Shown here: positions 36,345-48,509 of the stretch, piece after piece
How positions within the stretch are numbered: the first letter of the stretch is position 1
How the letters are laid out: every line of letters begins with the position of its first letter
NCBI RefSeq assembly: GCF_030252345.1
Contig: NZ_CP126980.1
Span: 1,751,501 to 1,815,500 of the forward strand
DNA: 64,000 nt
Direction of reading: 5' to 3'
Source: Actinoplanes oblitus
GTDB lineage: Bacteria; Actinomycetota; Actinomycetes; Mycobacteriales; Micromonosporaceae
Translations under genes and position numbers: made by a program
Notes under the pieces: generated by a model
What the model was told of the DNA's origin: nothing
Databases searched by the model: none
What the model saw: only the letters and a program-made list of their open reading frames with translations

Positions 36345-37835
36345 ATGATGAGCACCCTTCTTGATCGACCACGGGACGCCGGACGTGAGGCGCCGGCCGA
36401 CACCGGCCGCTGGTGGGCGCTGGTGGTGCTCGCGCTCGCCCAGCTGATGGTGGTGCTGGACGCCACGATCGTGAACATCGCGTTGCCCACCGCGCAGGCC
36501 GACATCGGCTTCTCGGACGCCGACCGCCAGTGGGTGGTCACCGGTTACGCGCTCGCCTTCGGCAGCCTGCTGCTGCTCGGCGGCCGGCTCTCCGACTTCT
36601 TCGGCCGCAAGCGGATGTTCCTGATCGGCCTGATCGGTTTCGCCCTGGCGTCCGCGCTCGGCGGCGCCGCCGGCAGCCTGGAGATGCTGATCGTCGCCCG
36701 GGCGCTGCAGGGCGCGTTCGGCGCGGCGCTGGCCCCGGCCGCGCTGTCGCTGCTCTCCACCACCTTCACCGAGCCGGCCGAGCGGGGCAAGGCGTTCGGC
36801 ATCTTCGGCGCCATCTCCGGCGCCGGCGGCGGCATCGGCCTGCTGCTCGGCGGCGTGCTCACCGAGTACGCCTCGTGGCGCTGGTGCCTCTACGTCAACC
36901 TGGTGATCGCCGCGCTCGCCGTCCTCGGCGCCGTCGTCAAGCTGAAGGACGAGCCGGTCGCCGCGCACGGCAAGATCGACGTGCCGGGCACCGTCGCCGC
37001 CGTGATCGGCCTGGTCGGCCTGGTCTACGGCCTCGGCAAGGCGGAGACGGACGGCTGGACCGCTGGCTGGACGCTCGGCCCGATCGCCGTCGGCGTGCTG
37101 GCGCTGATCGCCTTCGTGCTGATCGAGCGCCGGGTGGCGCACCCGCTGCTGCCGCTGCGCGTCGTCCTCGACCGCAACCGGGGTGGCTCCTACGCCTCGA
37201 TCGCGATCGCCGGCGCCGGCATGTTCGGCATCTTCCTGTTCCTCACCTACTTCCTGACCGCGGTGCTGGGCTTCACCCCGGTCAAGACCGGGCTGGCGTT
37301 CCTGCCGATGCTCGGCTCGGTGATGCTCACCGCCACCACGGCCGGCTCGCTCCTGGCCCCCCGGATCGGCCCGCGCCCGCTGGTCCCGGTCGGCGCCCTG
37401 ATCGCCGCCGGCGGCATGGTCTTCCTGACCCGCCTCCAGCTCGACTCGACCTACGCCGCCGGAGTCCTGCCCGGCCTGATCGTCATCGGTCTCGGCCTCG
37501 GCCTGGTCTTCGCGCCCACGCAGAACGCCGCCACCTCGGGCGTCGAGCACCACGACGCCGGCGTCGCCTCCGCGATGATCAACACGGTCCAGCAGATCGG
37601 CGGCTCGATCGGCACCGCGCTGCTCAGCTCGTTCGCCGCCACCGCGGCCAGCGACTACCTGGCGGGCAAGAAGCAGACCCCGGAGCTGGTGGCGCGGGCC
37701 GCGCTGGAGAGCTACCACACGGTGTTCTGGTGGTCGGCCGGCTTCTTCGTCCTGGCGGCGCTGGTCGCGGCGGTCCTGTTCCGCACCGGGCCGCTGGACG
37801 TCGACCCGGACGCCCCGCCTGCGATGGCGCACTGA
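36345..37835 (+). CDS. MFS drug transporter, DHA2 (EmrB/QacA) family
   Basis: A 496-residue exporter with about 14 predicted helices. Family markers are VVLDATIVNIALPTAQADIGFSD near helix 1, WVVTGYALAFGSLLLLGGRLSDFFGRKRMF (motif A) and GAFGAALAPAALSLLSTTF with motif C-like AISGAGGGIGLLLGG. It is divergent from a TetR repressor with two operators, so ligand-induced drug efflux is the likely role. Start at either of two adjacent ATGs, with GAAAGGG upstream. A possible terminator stem lies at 37852-37909. Confidence 0.92.
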   Translation: MMSTLLDRPRDAGREAPADTGRWWALVVLALAQLMVVLDATIVNIALPTAQADIGFSDADRQWVVTGYALAFGSLLLLGGRLSDFFGRKRMFLIGLIGFALASALGGAAGSLEMLIVARALQGAFGAALAPAALSLLSTTFTEPAERGKAFGIFGAISGAGGGIGLLLGGVLTEYASWRWCLYVNLVIAALAVLGAVVKLKDEPVAAHGKIDVPGTVAAVIGLVGLVYGLGKAETDGWTAGWTLGPIAVGVLALIAFVLIERRVAHPLLPLRVVLDRNRGGSYASIAIAGAGMFGIFLFLTYFLTAVLGFTPVKTGLAFLPMLGSVMLTATTAGSLLAPRIGPRPLVPVGALIAAGGMVFLTRLQLDSTYAAGVLPGLIVIGLGLGLVFAPTQNAATSGVEHHDAGVASAMINTVQQIGGSIGTALLSSFAATAASDYLAGKKQTPELVARAALESYHTVFWWSAGFFVLAALVAAVLFRTGPLDVDPDAPPAMAH

Positions 37836-37851
37836 CCTCTTCCGGATAGCT

Positions 37852-37909
37852 CGTGCTGCAGCCAGTCGGCCCTGTGCCGGCTGGCTGTCGCCGTTCCCGC
37901 CGCAGCACG
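37852..37909 (+). terminator. Nested hairpin after the DHA2 transporter
   Basis: Outer arms CGTGCTGC and GCAGCACG and inner arms AGCCAG and CTGGCT, starting 17 bases after the stop. No U-run. Confidence 0.5.
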
Positions 37910-38335
37910 CTCCGCCCGTCGTCCGTCGTCCGTCGTCCGTCGCCCGCCGCCGCCGCCCCTGTCGCCCATCGCCCGCCGTAGTCGATCACTGGTTGCCGGC
38001 CGCTGGTCGCCCCCGCTCGCTCGCCGGTCGCCGCTCGCCCGCCGGTCGCCGGTCGCCGGTCGCCGCTCGCCGCTCGCTCGCTGGTCGTCGGTCGGTGGCT
38101 GGTTGCGGTCCGGTCGCCGGGCCGCTGGTTGTCGGTCGCCGCCCGGCGGTCGCGGTCAGTGGCTGGTCACGGTCTGGTCGCCAGGCCACGGAGTCAGTGG
38201 TCGCTGTCGCGGCCGCCGGTCGCGGCCGTGGGATGGCACTGGTCAATGCGGGCATGCGGGTGGTCGCGGTCCGCCGTCACCCCGCGATCGCGGTCCGATT
38301 CTTCCGGTACGTCCGCAGCCCCAGCCCCACCGTCG
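37910..38335. other. Low-complexity non-coding region
   Basis: Short imperfect repeats dominate, first of GTCCGTC, then of CGGTCGC and TGGTCG types. No frame has family features or a convincing ribosome site. It leads into a 63-bp minisatellite. Confidence 0.6.
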
Positions 38336-38587
38336 CCCCGGCTGGTCCTGATGGTGGTGTCCGGGCGTGGGAAAGGGTGCTGACGGCCAGCCGGCGACCC
38401 GGGGCTGGTCGTGGTGGTGGTGTCCGGGCGTGGGTGAGGGTGCTGACGGCCAGCCCGCGTACCGGGGCTGGTCGTGGTGGTGGTGTCCGGGCGTAGGTGA
38501 GGGTGCTGACGACCAGCCCGCGTACCGGGGCTGGTCGTGGTGGTGGTGTCCGGGCCCGGGAAAGGGTGCTGAGGACCAGCCGGGGGT
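38336..38587. repeat. Minisatellite, 63-bp unit, 4 copies
   Basis: Units start at 38336, 38399, 38462 and 38525. The core reads CCGGGGCTGGTCGTGGTGG, then GTGTCCGGGCGTGGGTGAGG and GTGCTGACGGCCAGCC. Because 63 is divisible by three, long open frames run across it on both strands (Trp/Gly-rich forward, Thr/Pro-rich reverse). I consider them artefacts. Confidence 0.93.
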
Positions 38588-38700
38588 GGCGCGCGGTCAG
38601 AGGGTGAGGCCGTGGCCGTACCGGAAGAGGGGTTTCTCGGTGTCGTTCGGGACGTCCTCGCGGGACGCCTCGACGGCGGCGATCGACGACGGGATCTCGG

Positions 38701-39072
38701 GCCGGCATCGGCTACCTCGCCCCGGCCTCGTTCGCCGCGCTGCTGGAAAAATCCGGCCCGCCCACCGAGGAGCGGTTGCTCGTGCTCGCGGCCGGCGGGC
38801 ACGGGCCGGCTCAGCGGGCGCTGCTGGACGCCGGTCGCCTGATCGGGCGGCGGGTGGCTGTCGCGTGCGACGTGCTGAACCCGGCGGTGGTGGTCGGCGG
38901 CCGGTTCGCCGAGCCGGGGCCGCACGTCACCGACGGTGTCCGGGAGGCGCTGCTGCGGCACTGCGCGCCGAGCGCCGCGGCGGGTTTGCGGGTGGTTCCC
39001 GCCCAGCTCGGCGCGGAAGCCGAGGCCCTGGGCGCCGTCGATTCGTTGCTGTCAGTGGGAAGGGGCGCGTAA
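38701..39072 (+). pseudogene. Remnant of a ROK-family regulator, C-terminal part only
   Basis: The frame reads AGIGYLAPASFAALLEKSG and then LLVLAAGGHGPAQRALLDAG, RLIGRRVAVACDVLNPAVVV, followed by GGRFAEPGPHVTDGVREALL and a stop at 39072. The DVLNPAVVVGGRF segment and the surrounding helices match the end of ROK repressors and kinases. No N-terminal kinase fold, zinc motif or helix-turn-helix precedes it; the frame runs into uninformative sequence and then the 63-bp minisatellite. About 124 residues of an original 380 or so survive. A short functional product cannot be excluded. Confidence 0.65.
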
Positions 39073-39210
39073 AGCGGCCCGGCGGGCGGAGACTAGAGTT
39101 TGGTCGCGGCTCGCCCCGGGCCGGCAACGCTGCCGACGAGAACGCTCCCGGGGATTCTCACGGGCTATCCGCATCTCGCTACCCGTTTCAGGGGAAGGAC
39201 GAGGAGAATC

Positions 39211-40239
39211 ATGCGTATCGGCGTGCTCACCGGTGGCGGCGACTGCCCCGGTCTCAACGCGGTCATCCGTGCCGTGGTCCGCAAGGGCGTGACCGCTTAC
39301 GGCCACGAGTTCGTCGGGTTCCGCGACGGTTGGAAGGGCCCGCTGGAGGGCCTGACGAAGCCGCTCGGCATCGCGGAGGTCCGCGGCATCCTGCCGCGCG
39401 GCGGCACGATCCTGGGCTCCTCGCGCACCAACCCGTTCAAGATCGAGGGCGGCGTCGAGAAGATCAAGGCGAACCTGGCCGAGCAGGGTGTCGACGCGCT
39501 GGTCGCGATCGGCGGCGAGGACACCCTCGGCGTCGCGACCAAGCTGCACGACCTCGGCGTCAACGTCGTCGGCGTACCGAAGACGATCGACAACGACCTC
39601 AACGCGACCGACTTCACCTTCGGTTTCGACACCGCTGTGAACATCGCGATGGAGGCCATCGACCGGCTGCACACCACCGCCGAGTCGCACCACCGCACCC
39701 TGGTCGTCGAGGTCATGGGCCGGCACGCCGGCTGGATCGCGCTGCACGCCGGTCTCGCCGGTGGCGCCAACGTCATCCTGCTGCCGGAGCGCAAGTTCGA
39801 CGTCGAGCAGGTCGCGACGTACGTGACCAAGCGCTTCCAGGTCGAGTACGCGCCGATCGTGGTCGTCGCCGAGGGCGCCCAGCCGCTCGACGGCCAGATG
39901 GTCCTGCACAACCAGGAGCTGGACAGCTTCGGCCACGTCCGCCTCGGCGGCATCGGCCAGTGGCTGGCCGAGCAGCTGGAGGAGAAGACCGGCAAGGAGG
40001 CCCGGACGGTCGTCCTCGGTCACATCCAGCGCGGTGGCACCCCGACCGCGTTCGACCGGGTGCTCTCCACCCGCTTCGGCCTGCAGGCGATCGACGCCGT
40101 GCACGAGGGCGACTTCGGCAAGATGATGGCGCTGCGCGGCACCGACATCGTCCGGGTCCCGCTGATCGAGGGCACCGGCGAGCTGAAGACCGTCCCGCTG
40201 TCGCGTTACGAAGAGGCCGAGGTCTTCTTCGGTAACTGA
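39211..40239 (+). CDS. pfkA: 6-phosphofructokinase, probably pyrophosphate-dependent
   Basis: A 342-residue phosphofructokinase. GVLTGGGDCPGLNAVIR, the catalytic TIDNDL and MGRHAGWIALHAG are conserved. Two positions that separate donors are of the pyrophosphate type: residue 104 is Asp (GGEDTLG; Gly in ATP enzymes) and residue 124 is Lys (PKTIDND; Gly in ATP enzymes). The known PPi-dependent enzyme of Amycolatopsis has the same pattern, so I infer a PPi-dependent, reversible enzyme. The ATG has GAGGAG upstream. A terminator follows. Confidence 0.92.
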   Translation: MRIGVLTGGGDCPGLNAVIRAVVRKGVTAYGHEFVGFRDGWKGPLEGLTKPLGIAEVRGILPRGGTILGSSRTNPFKIEGGVEKIKANLAEQGVDALVAIGGEDTLGVATKLHDLGVNVVGVPKTIDNDLNATDFTFGFDTAVNIAMEAIDRLHTTAESHHRTLVVEVMGRHAGWIALHAGLAGGANVILLPERKFDVEQVATYVTKRFQVEYAPIVVVAEGAQPLDGQMVLHNQELDSFGHVRLGGIGQWLAEQLEEKTGKEARTVVLGHIQRGGTPTAFDRVLSTRFGLQAIDAVHEGDFGKMMALRGTDIVRVPLIEGTGELKTVPLSRYEEAEVFFGN

Positions 40240-40252
40240 CATGCTGTGATGA

Positions 40253-40285
40253 ATGCCGGGGACGTTCCTGTCCCCGGCATTTCTC
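40253..40285 (+). terminator. Rho-independent terminator after pfkA
   Basis: Perfect 11-base arms ATGCCGGGGAC and GTCCCCGGCAT with a six-base loop, followed by TTCTC. It ends 16 bases before the proC ATG. Confidence 0.85.
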
Positions 40286-40300
40286 GTTGAATGGAGCCCG

Positions 40301-41107
40301 ATGCACACCGTCGCCATCCTCGGCACCGGCAAGATGGGCGAGCTGGTCCTCGCCGGCCTGCTCCGATCCGGCTGGCCGGCCGACCGGCTGCTGATCACCG
40401 CCCGGCGCCCGGAGCGCGGCGCCGAGCTCGCCGCGAAATACGGCGTCACGGTGGTCACCAACGCCGAGGCGGTCGAGCGCGCCGAGATCCTGGCGATCGG
40501 GGTCAAGCCGCAGGACGCCGGCACCCTGCTCGACGAGGTCGGCCCGAAGGTCCCGGCCGGCAAGCTCGTCGTCTCGCTCTGCGCCGGCCTGCCCACCGGT
40601 TTCTTCGCCGCCCGGCTGCCCGAGGGCACCCCGGTGGTCCGCGTGATGACCAACACCCCGGCGCTGGTCGACCAGGCGATGACCGCGATCTCCGCGGGCC
40701 CGCACGCCAACGGCGAGCACCTGGCCATCGCCGAGGAGATGTTCAAGCCGCTCGGCGTCACGCTCCGCGTCCCCGAGTCCCAGCAGGACGCTGTCACCGC
40801 GCTCTCCGGTTCCGGCCCGGCCTACTTCTACCTGCTGGTCGAGGCCATGATCGACGCCGGCATCCTGCTCGGCCTGCCCCGCCAGGTCGCCCACGAGCTG
40901 ATCGTCCAGACCGCCATCGGCTCCGCCGTGATGCTCCGCGACTCCGGCGAACACCCGGTCAAACTCCGCGAAGCGGTCACCTCCCCGGCCGGCACCACCA
41001 TCTCCGCCATCCGCGAACTGGAGAAACACGGCGTCCGCGCGGCCCTGCTGGCCGCCCTGGAGGCAGCCCGCGACCGCGCCCGCGAAATCGCCACCCAGTC
41101 CGTCTGA
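40301..41107 (+). CDS. proC: Pyrroline-5-carboxylate reductase
   Basis: A 268-residue NAD(P)H-dependent reductase, the last step of proline synthesis. The N-terminal Rossmann motif is AILGTGKMGELVLAGLL. The signature near the C-terminus (LREAVTSPAGTTISAI) is diagnostic of the family, and GSGPAYFYLLVEAMIDAG marks the dimer domain. The ATG at 40301 follows the pfkA terminator, so it probably has its own promoter or depends on read-through. A terminator hairpin lies at 41192. Confidence 0.95.
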   Translation: MHTVAILGTGKMGELVLAGLLRSGWPADRLLITARRPERGAELAAKYGVTVVTNAEAVERAEILAIGVKPQDAGTLLDEVGPKVPAGKLVVSLCAGLPTGFFAARLPEGTPVVRVMTNTPALVDQAMTAISAGPHANGEHLAIAEEMFKPLGVTLRVPESQQDAVTALSGSGPAYFYLLVEAMIDAGILLGLPRQVAHELIVQTAIGSAVMLRDSGEHPVKLREAVTSPAGTTISAIRELEKHGVRAALLAALEAARDRAREIATQSV

Positions 41108-41191
41108 TCACTTCCGGCAGGCGCCGGTTCCGACCGCTCATGCTCCGGTACGACTCGTAGCCCCGTGGCAATCGGCCCGCGAGGCCCGGCC

Positions 41192-41221
41192 CCCGCACGA
41201 CCGCGGCGCGTGTCGTGCGGG
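41192..41221 (+). terminator. Hairpin downstream of proC
   Basis: Perfect 10-base arms CCCGCACGAC and GTCGTGCGGG with a 10-base loop, 85 bases after the stop. No U-run follows. Confidence 0.6.
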
Positions 41222-41574
41222 TCCGCCGGACCGCACGGTCAGATCCCCGGCCCGTTGCCGGGTCATCAAGATCGGCCGAACCGCCGGGCCGGCCCAGGCG
41301 GCCCTATCGATCCCGAATGAGCTCGTGCCGATCCGGCCCCGTGCAGTCCCCGCCCGCCCAGGGGAGGCCATCCCATCAGACAGTGTGGCGCGAAAACGCG
41401 GTCGCACGCGGCGGGGCTGTGGACAAGGCGCTGGTGTGGATTTCCTTCCGAGGGAGATCGCTGTGCCCGAGAGAGATCGCTATGCCCGGTAGCAGGTCTG
41501 GCTAGGTCCGCCTCGTCCCGGACCGTCGTCTCGCCTGCCGGGAGATCCTCGGCCACTGCGTCGGCCGGCCGTTG
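41222..41574. other. Non-coding stretch with nothing recognised
   Basis: Short frames exist on both strands but none shows a conserved motif, a ribosome site or sensible composition. A pair of GAGATCGCT segments repeats at 41456 and 41474. Confidence 0.5.
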
Positions 41575-41708
41575 CGGTCCGCGGTTGGCCGCGGCCGGGA
41601 TGTCAGTGCGGTCTGCGGTTGGTTGTGGCCGGCATGTCAGTGCGGCCTGCGGTTGGTCGCGGTCGGCACGTCAGCGCGGTCCGCGGTTGGTCGCGGTCGG
41701 CACGCCTG
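41575..41708. repeat. Minisatellite, 34-bp unit, 4 copies
   Basis: Units start at 41575, 41609, 41643 and 41677. The core is CGGTCYGCGGTTGG followed by a variable GCGGYCGGCAYGTCAGYG. It lies in the 768-base gap between proC and the DUF429 gene. Confidence 0.9.
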
Positions 41709-41836
41709 GCCAGAGAGGAGTGCCCGAGCGGGCTGAGGGCCGGAGCGCTGCTGGCCCGCTGCGGCAGGGACTGCGGGAAGGCGAGCTGTGAAGGAGAGCG
41801 CTGGAGTGCGCGGCGGGCCGGGGTCGTGCACCGGGT

Positions 41837-41872
41837 GGCCACGGGACGGTGCTCCGGGCGTACCGAAAGCGG
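41837..41872 (-). repeat. Dispersed 36-bp element, second copy
   Basis: Read on the minus strand it matches 33123-33159 with one deletion and one substitution (CCGCTTTC, GGTACGCCCGGAGCAC, GTCCCGTGGCC). It lies directly downstream of the leftward DUF429 gene, while the first copy is downstream of plsC/crp, so it may be a terminator-associated repeat. Confidence 0.8.
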
Positions 41873-41875
41873 GTC

Positions 41876-42553
41876 TCAATACCAGATGGCGATCTTGGAA
41901 CCGTTGTCCTCCTCGGGCGGGGAGGGATGGGAGAGGGCGGTGCGGGTGGCGACGCGGTGGGCGGTCCAGGCCACGGCGGCGGCGTCGAGGATGTCGTCCG
42001 GCGGGGCCTGACCGGCCGGGCCCAACTGGTCGGGGAGCACGATGCCGTGCCGGGCCAGCAGCTCGCGGCGGCGGGCCTGGCCGCTCCAGGTCTTCTTGGC
42101 GAACGGCAGTGGCTCGCCGGCCATGGTCCGGAAGGACACCTCCGGGTGCGCCTCGAAGAGCAGGCCCGGGTGGCGTTCCCAGAGCGCGTTCGCCTCGAGC
42201 AGCTTGGGGCGCAGCGCCCAGGACTGGCGACTCAGGCCGGCGCCGGTCAGCTCGCGGCAGAGCCGGTTGGCGGCGGCGAAGTCCGGCTCCATCCAGACCG
42301 CGCGCGGCGGCACCCGGAAGACGCTGCCGCGGCGCGGGCCGAGCTGGTCGGCGGCGAGCGTGTCGGCGGTGCGCCAGCGGTCCGCGAGCATGCCCAGCGG
42401 GATGTCGACGCCGATCACCGCGGCGCCGGAGCTGCCCGCGACGATCTCGTAGAGGGTGGAGGCGAGCACCGCGCGGCCGAACGCGCCGTCGCGCAGCTCC
42501 ACACCGACCCAGCCGAGCGCGTAGGCGTCGACGCCGATCACGTGAATGCTCAT
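41876..42553 (-). CDS. DUF429 family protein
   Basis: A 225-residue protein of the DUF429 family, predicted to have an RNase H-like fold. The N-terminus HVIGVDAYALGWVGVEL and VIGVDIPLGML give the two Asp-bearing strands. RGSVFRVPPRAVW, WALRPKLLEAN and LLFEAHPEVSFRTMAG are the most typical segments, and DDILDAAAVAWTAHR closes the fold. No substrate is established for the family. It stands alone on this strand. Upstream is the chitinase regulatory region. Confidence 0.85.
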   Translation of the reverse strand: MSIHVIGVDAYALGWVGVELRDGAFGRAVLASTLYEIVAGSSGAAVIGVDIPLGMLADRWRTADTLAADQLGPRRGSVFRVPPRAVWMEPDFAAANRLCRELTGAGLSRQSWALRPKLLEANALWERHPGLLFEAHPEVSFRTMAGEPLPFAKKTWSGQARRRELLARHGIVLPDQLGPAGQAPPDDILDAAAVAWTAHRVATRTALSHPSPPEEDNGSKIAIWY

Positions 42554-42759
42554 CGGCCGCCACGGGTGGGGCAGGCCGCATCGACCACCGGCGCTACCGA
42601 ACCGCGGTAACGGTCCAAATCGGTCGCGCCCTCGGTGCGGGCGTCAATGTCGACGTCGGAGATGGTCATGACGAAAGCCTACGCGGTGTAGCCGCATGAA
42701 TGCACGCCGTGTTCATCCCTTGATCTCCGTTAAAGCGACCTTAAAGGTGTTCACCTGGC

Positions 42760-42832
42760 TTGACTGTTGTTAATCAATGTGACTACCGTCTCCTCAACTT
42801 CCCTTCTGGAAAGTTTCCTAATTATTGAGGAG
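42760..42832 (+). promoter_or_regulatory. Promoter and structured leader of the chitinase gene
   Basis: A good -35 (TTGACT, 42760-42765) lies 18 bases before TACCGT (42784-42789). CTCCTCAA (42790-42797) pairs perfectly with TTGAGGAG (42825-42832), which contains the ribosome site. Inside is a GGAAAGTTTCC palindrome (42808-42818). The area is unusually AT-rich. I do not see the direct-repeat operator known from Streptomyces chitinase promoters. The rest of the 285-base gap (42554-42759) holds no gene. Confidence 0.55.
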
Positions 42833-42838
42833 ACCCCC

Positions 42839-44338
<1,500 letters not shown>

Positions 44339-44353
44339 TCAAGGGTTGAAATA

Positions 44354-44392
44354 GGGGGCACCGGGTCCAGACCCGGTGCCCCCGCTTTCGTA
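44354..44392 (+). terminator. Strong terminator after the chitinase gene
   Basis: Perfect 13-base arms GGGGGCACCGGGT and ACCCGGTGCCCCC with a CCAG loop, followed by GCTTTCGT. It ends about 10 bases before the aroG start. Confidence 0.88.
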
Positions 44393-44393
44393 G

Positions 44394-46786
<2,393 letters not shown>

Positions 46787-46806
<20 letters not shown>

Positions 46807-47494
46807 CCTGCGCGGCGCGCCCGGCGGCGGCCCTGGCGAAACCCCGGATCAGCGGGTGCGGGGCGTCGCCGGACAGCTCCGGCTGAAAGAGCGTGGCCAG
46901 ATAGAACGGGTGGCCGGGCAGCTCGGCCACCCGTACCTCGCCGCTCTCGTCGTGGCCGGTGAAGCGCATCCCGTGCGCGGTCAGCAGTTCCAGGTGGTCC
47001 GGGGACAGGCCGTAGGAGCAGTGGTAGCGCTCGACCGTCCGGGTGGTGCCCAGCAGCCGCTCCGCCAGTGAGCCGGCGGTCAGCTCGACGGCCGCCTCGT
47101 GCCCGGCCAGCGAGCAGGCCAGCTCGACGATCAACTGGTCCGGCCCGTCCTCGTTCTCGGCGTGCCGGGCCGTGCCGAAGCCGCAGACGTCCCGGGCGAA
47201 CTCCAGCATGGCGTGCTGGAAACCGCCGCAGGTGCCGAGGAACGGGATGCCCTCGACCCGGGCGGTGCGGGCCGCCGCGACGCCGCCGGCCTCACTGCGG
47301 TACGGGCTGCCGGGCAGCAACCACACCCCGGCGAACCCGCTCAGCGCCGCCGGATCCGCGGCGTCCGGCGTCGGCACCCAGTAGGCGTCCAGGTCCAGGC
47401 CCTCGCTCTCGCGCAGGGCGTCGATGATCGTGGGAATGCGGCGGTGCGCGCGAACCGTCGGGGAACGGTCGCCGACCAGGGCGATCGGAATCAT
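46787..47494 (-). CDS. CTP synthase C-terminal-related amidotransferase-like protein
   Basis: A 235-residue class I glutamine amidotransferase-like protein. The nucleophile elbow GTCGGFQHAML is intact. The C-terminal His-Pro-Glu of the triad reads Gln-Pro-Glu (ATLFQPELSG). This is, as I recall, usual in the family named CTP synthase C-terminal region-related (seleno)protein, so glutaminase activity is doubtful. I chose the ATG at 47494 (MIPIALVGDRSPTVRAH). It is divergent from a LysR gene 72 bases away. Confidence 0.85.
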
Positions 47495-47566
47495 GCCTCC
47501 ATCCTCGGCCGCCACCCGAGATCACGTCCAACGATCGCTGCTGCATCCGGCATTAGGGTTCCTGAT

Positions 47567-48439
47567 GTGGACCCGCACCTGCTGCGCACCTTCGTCACGG
47601 TCGCCGAGACCGGTTCGTTCTCCGCCACCGCCGAGCGCCTGCGCTACACCCAGTCGGCGGTCTCCCAGCAGATCGCCGCGCTGGAGGCGGACCTGGGCAC
47701 GCCCCTGCTGACCCGGCGTCCGGTCGGCCTCACCGGGGCCGGCGAGCGGTTGCTGCGGCACGCCAGGATTCTTTTGGTACGCCTGGAAGCCGCCCGTGCC
47801 GACGTCACCCGCGCCACCGCCCCGCCCGGCCGGCTCGCCCTCGGTCTCACCCCGCTGGCCTGGTCCGCGCCGGTGGCCGCCGCCCTGGCCGGGATCCGCG
47901 CCGAGTCGGTCCGGCTGCGCACCCGGGTGATGGTCGCCGGCCTGGACCGGGTCGTCACCGGCACCGCCACCGGCGCGCTCGACCTGGGCCTGGTGGACGG
48001 CTTCACCGCGCCCAGCGACCCGTTGCGGCTGCCCGAGCCCGGCGACCCGCGCGCGCTCCGGGTGATCGAGAGCCCGGCGGTGGTGGCGGTGCCGGTCGGC
48101 CACCCGCTCGCCCGGCGCGCCTCGGTGGAGCTGGCCGACCTGGCCGACGCGTACTGGATCGACGCCCCGCTGGTGTCCCCGCTGCACCGGCTGCCGGTGG
48201 ACGGGCTGCGGGCCGGGCTGCACTACGACGGCGCCGAGGTGACGGTGCTGACCGGACTGGTCGCGGCCGGGCACGGCCTGGCGGTGCTGCCGGCTCCGCT
48301 GATAGCCGGCAGTACCGTCCTGGCCCCCGTTGCGATCGCCGTCCCGCGCCTGGTGCACCGGGTCGAGCTGCTGCGCGCCCCGGCCACCGCGGCCCCCGAT
48401 GATCCGGCGACTCGCCTGTCCGCCCTGCTGACGGCGTGA
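47567..48439 (+). CDS. LysR-family transcriptional regulator
   Basis: A 290-residue regulator. The N-terminal winged helix has HLLRTFVTVAETGSFSATAERLRYTQSAVSQQIAALEADLGTPLLTRR in pattern (residues 4-51), the LysR hallmark. The substrate-binding domain is short and Pro/Ala-rich. It is divergent from the amidotransferase-like gene, which may be its target. Within it, codons around residue 71 (CTT TTG GTA CGC) are rare for this genome and create a TTTTGGTACGC motif seen elsewhere in the window. Confidence 0.9.
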   Translation: MDPHLLRTFVTVAETGSFSATAERLRYTQSAVSQQIAALEADLGTPLLTRRPVGLTGAGERLLRHARILLVRLEAARADVTRATAPPGRLALGLTPLAWSAPVAAALAGIRAESVRLRTRVMVAGLDRVVTGTATGALDLGLVDGFTAPSDPLRLPEPGDPRALRVIESPAVVAVPVGHPLARRASVELADLADAYWIDAPLVSPLHRLPVDGLRAGLHYDGAEVTVLTGLVAAGHGLAVLPAPLIAGSTVLAPVAIAVPRLVHRVELLRAPATAAPDDPATRLSALLTA

Positions 48440-48509
48440 CCCGGTCAGTCTGTCCCGGCCGCCGGGCGGCGGGCCGGCCAACGCCCGAGGGTGGCACGAA
48501 TCCGGGAAG

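Noticed and set aside
38194..38961. Long reverse-strand frame with Thr/Pro-rich 21-residue repeats, and a forward Trp-rich repeat frame
   Set aside because: Both arise from the 63-bp array, whose unit is a multiple of three. Neither has a ribosome site, a domain or non-repeat support, and the reverse frame runs antisense through the ROK remnant.
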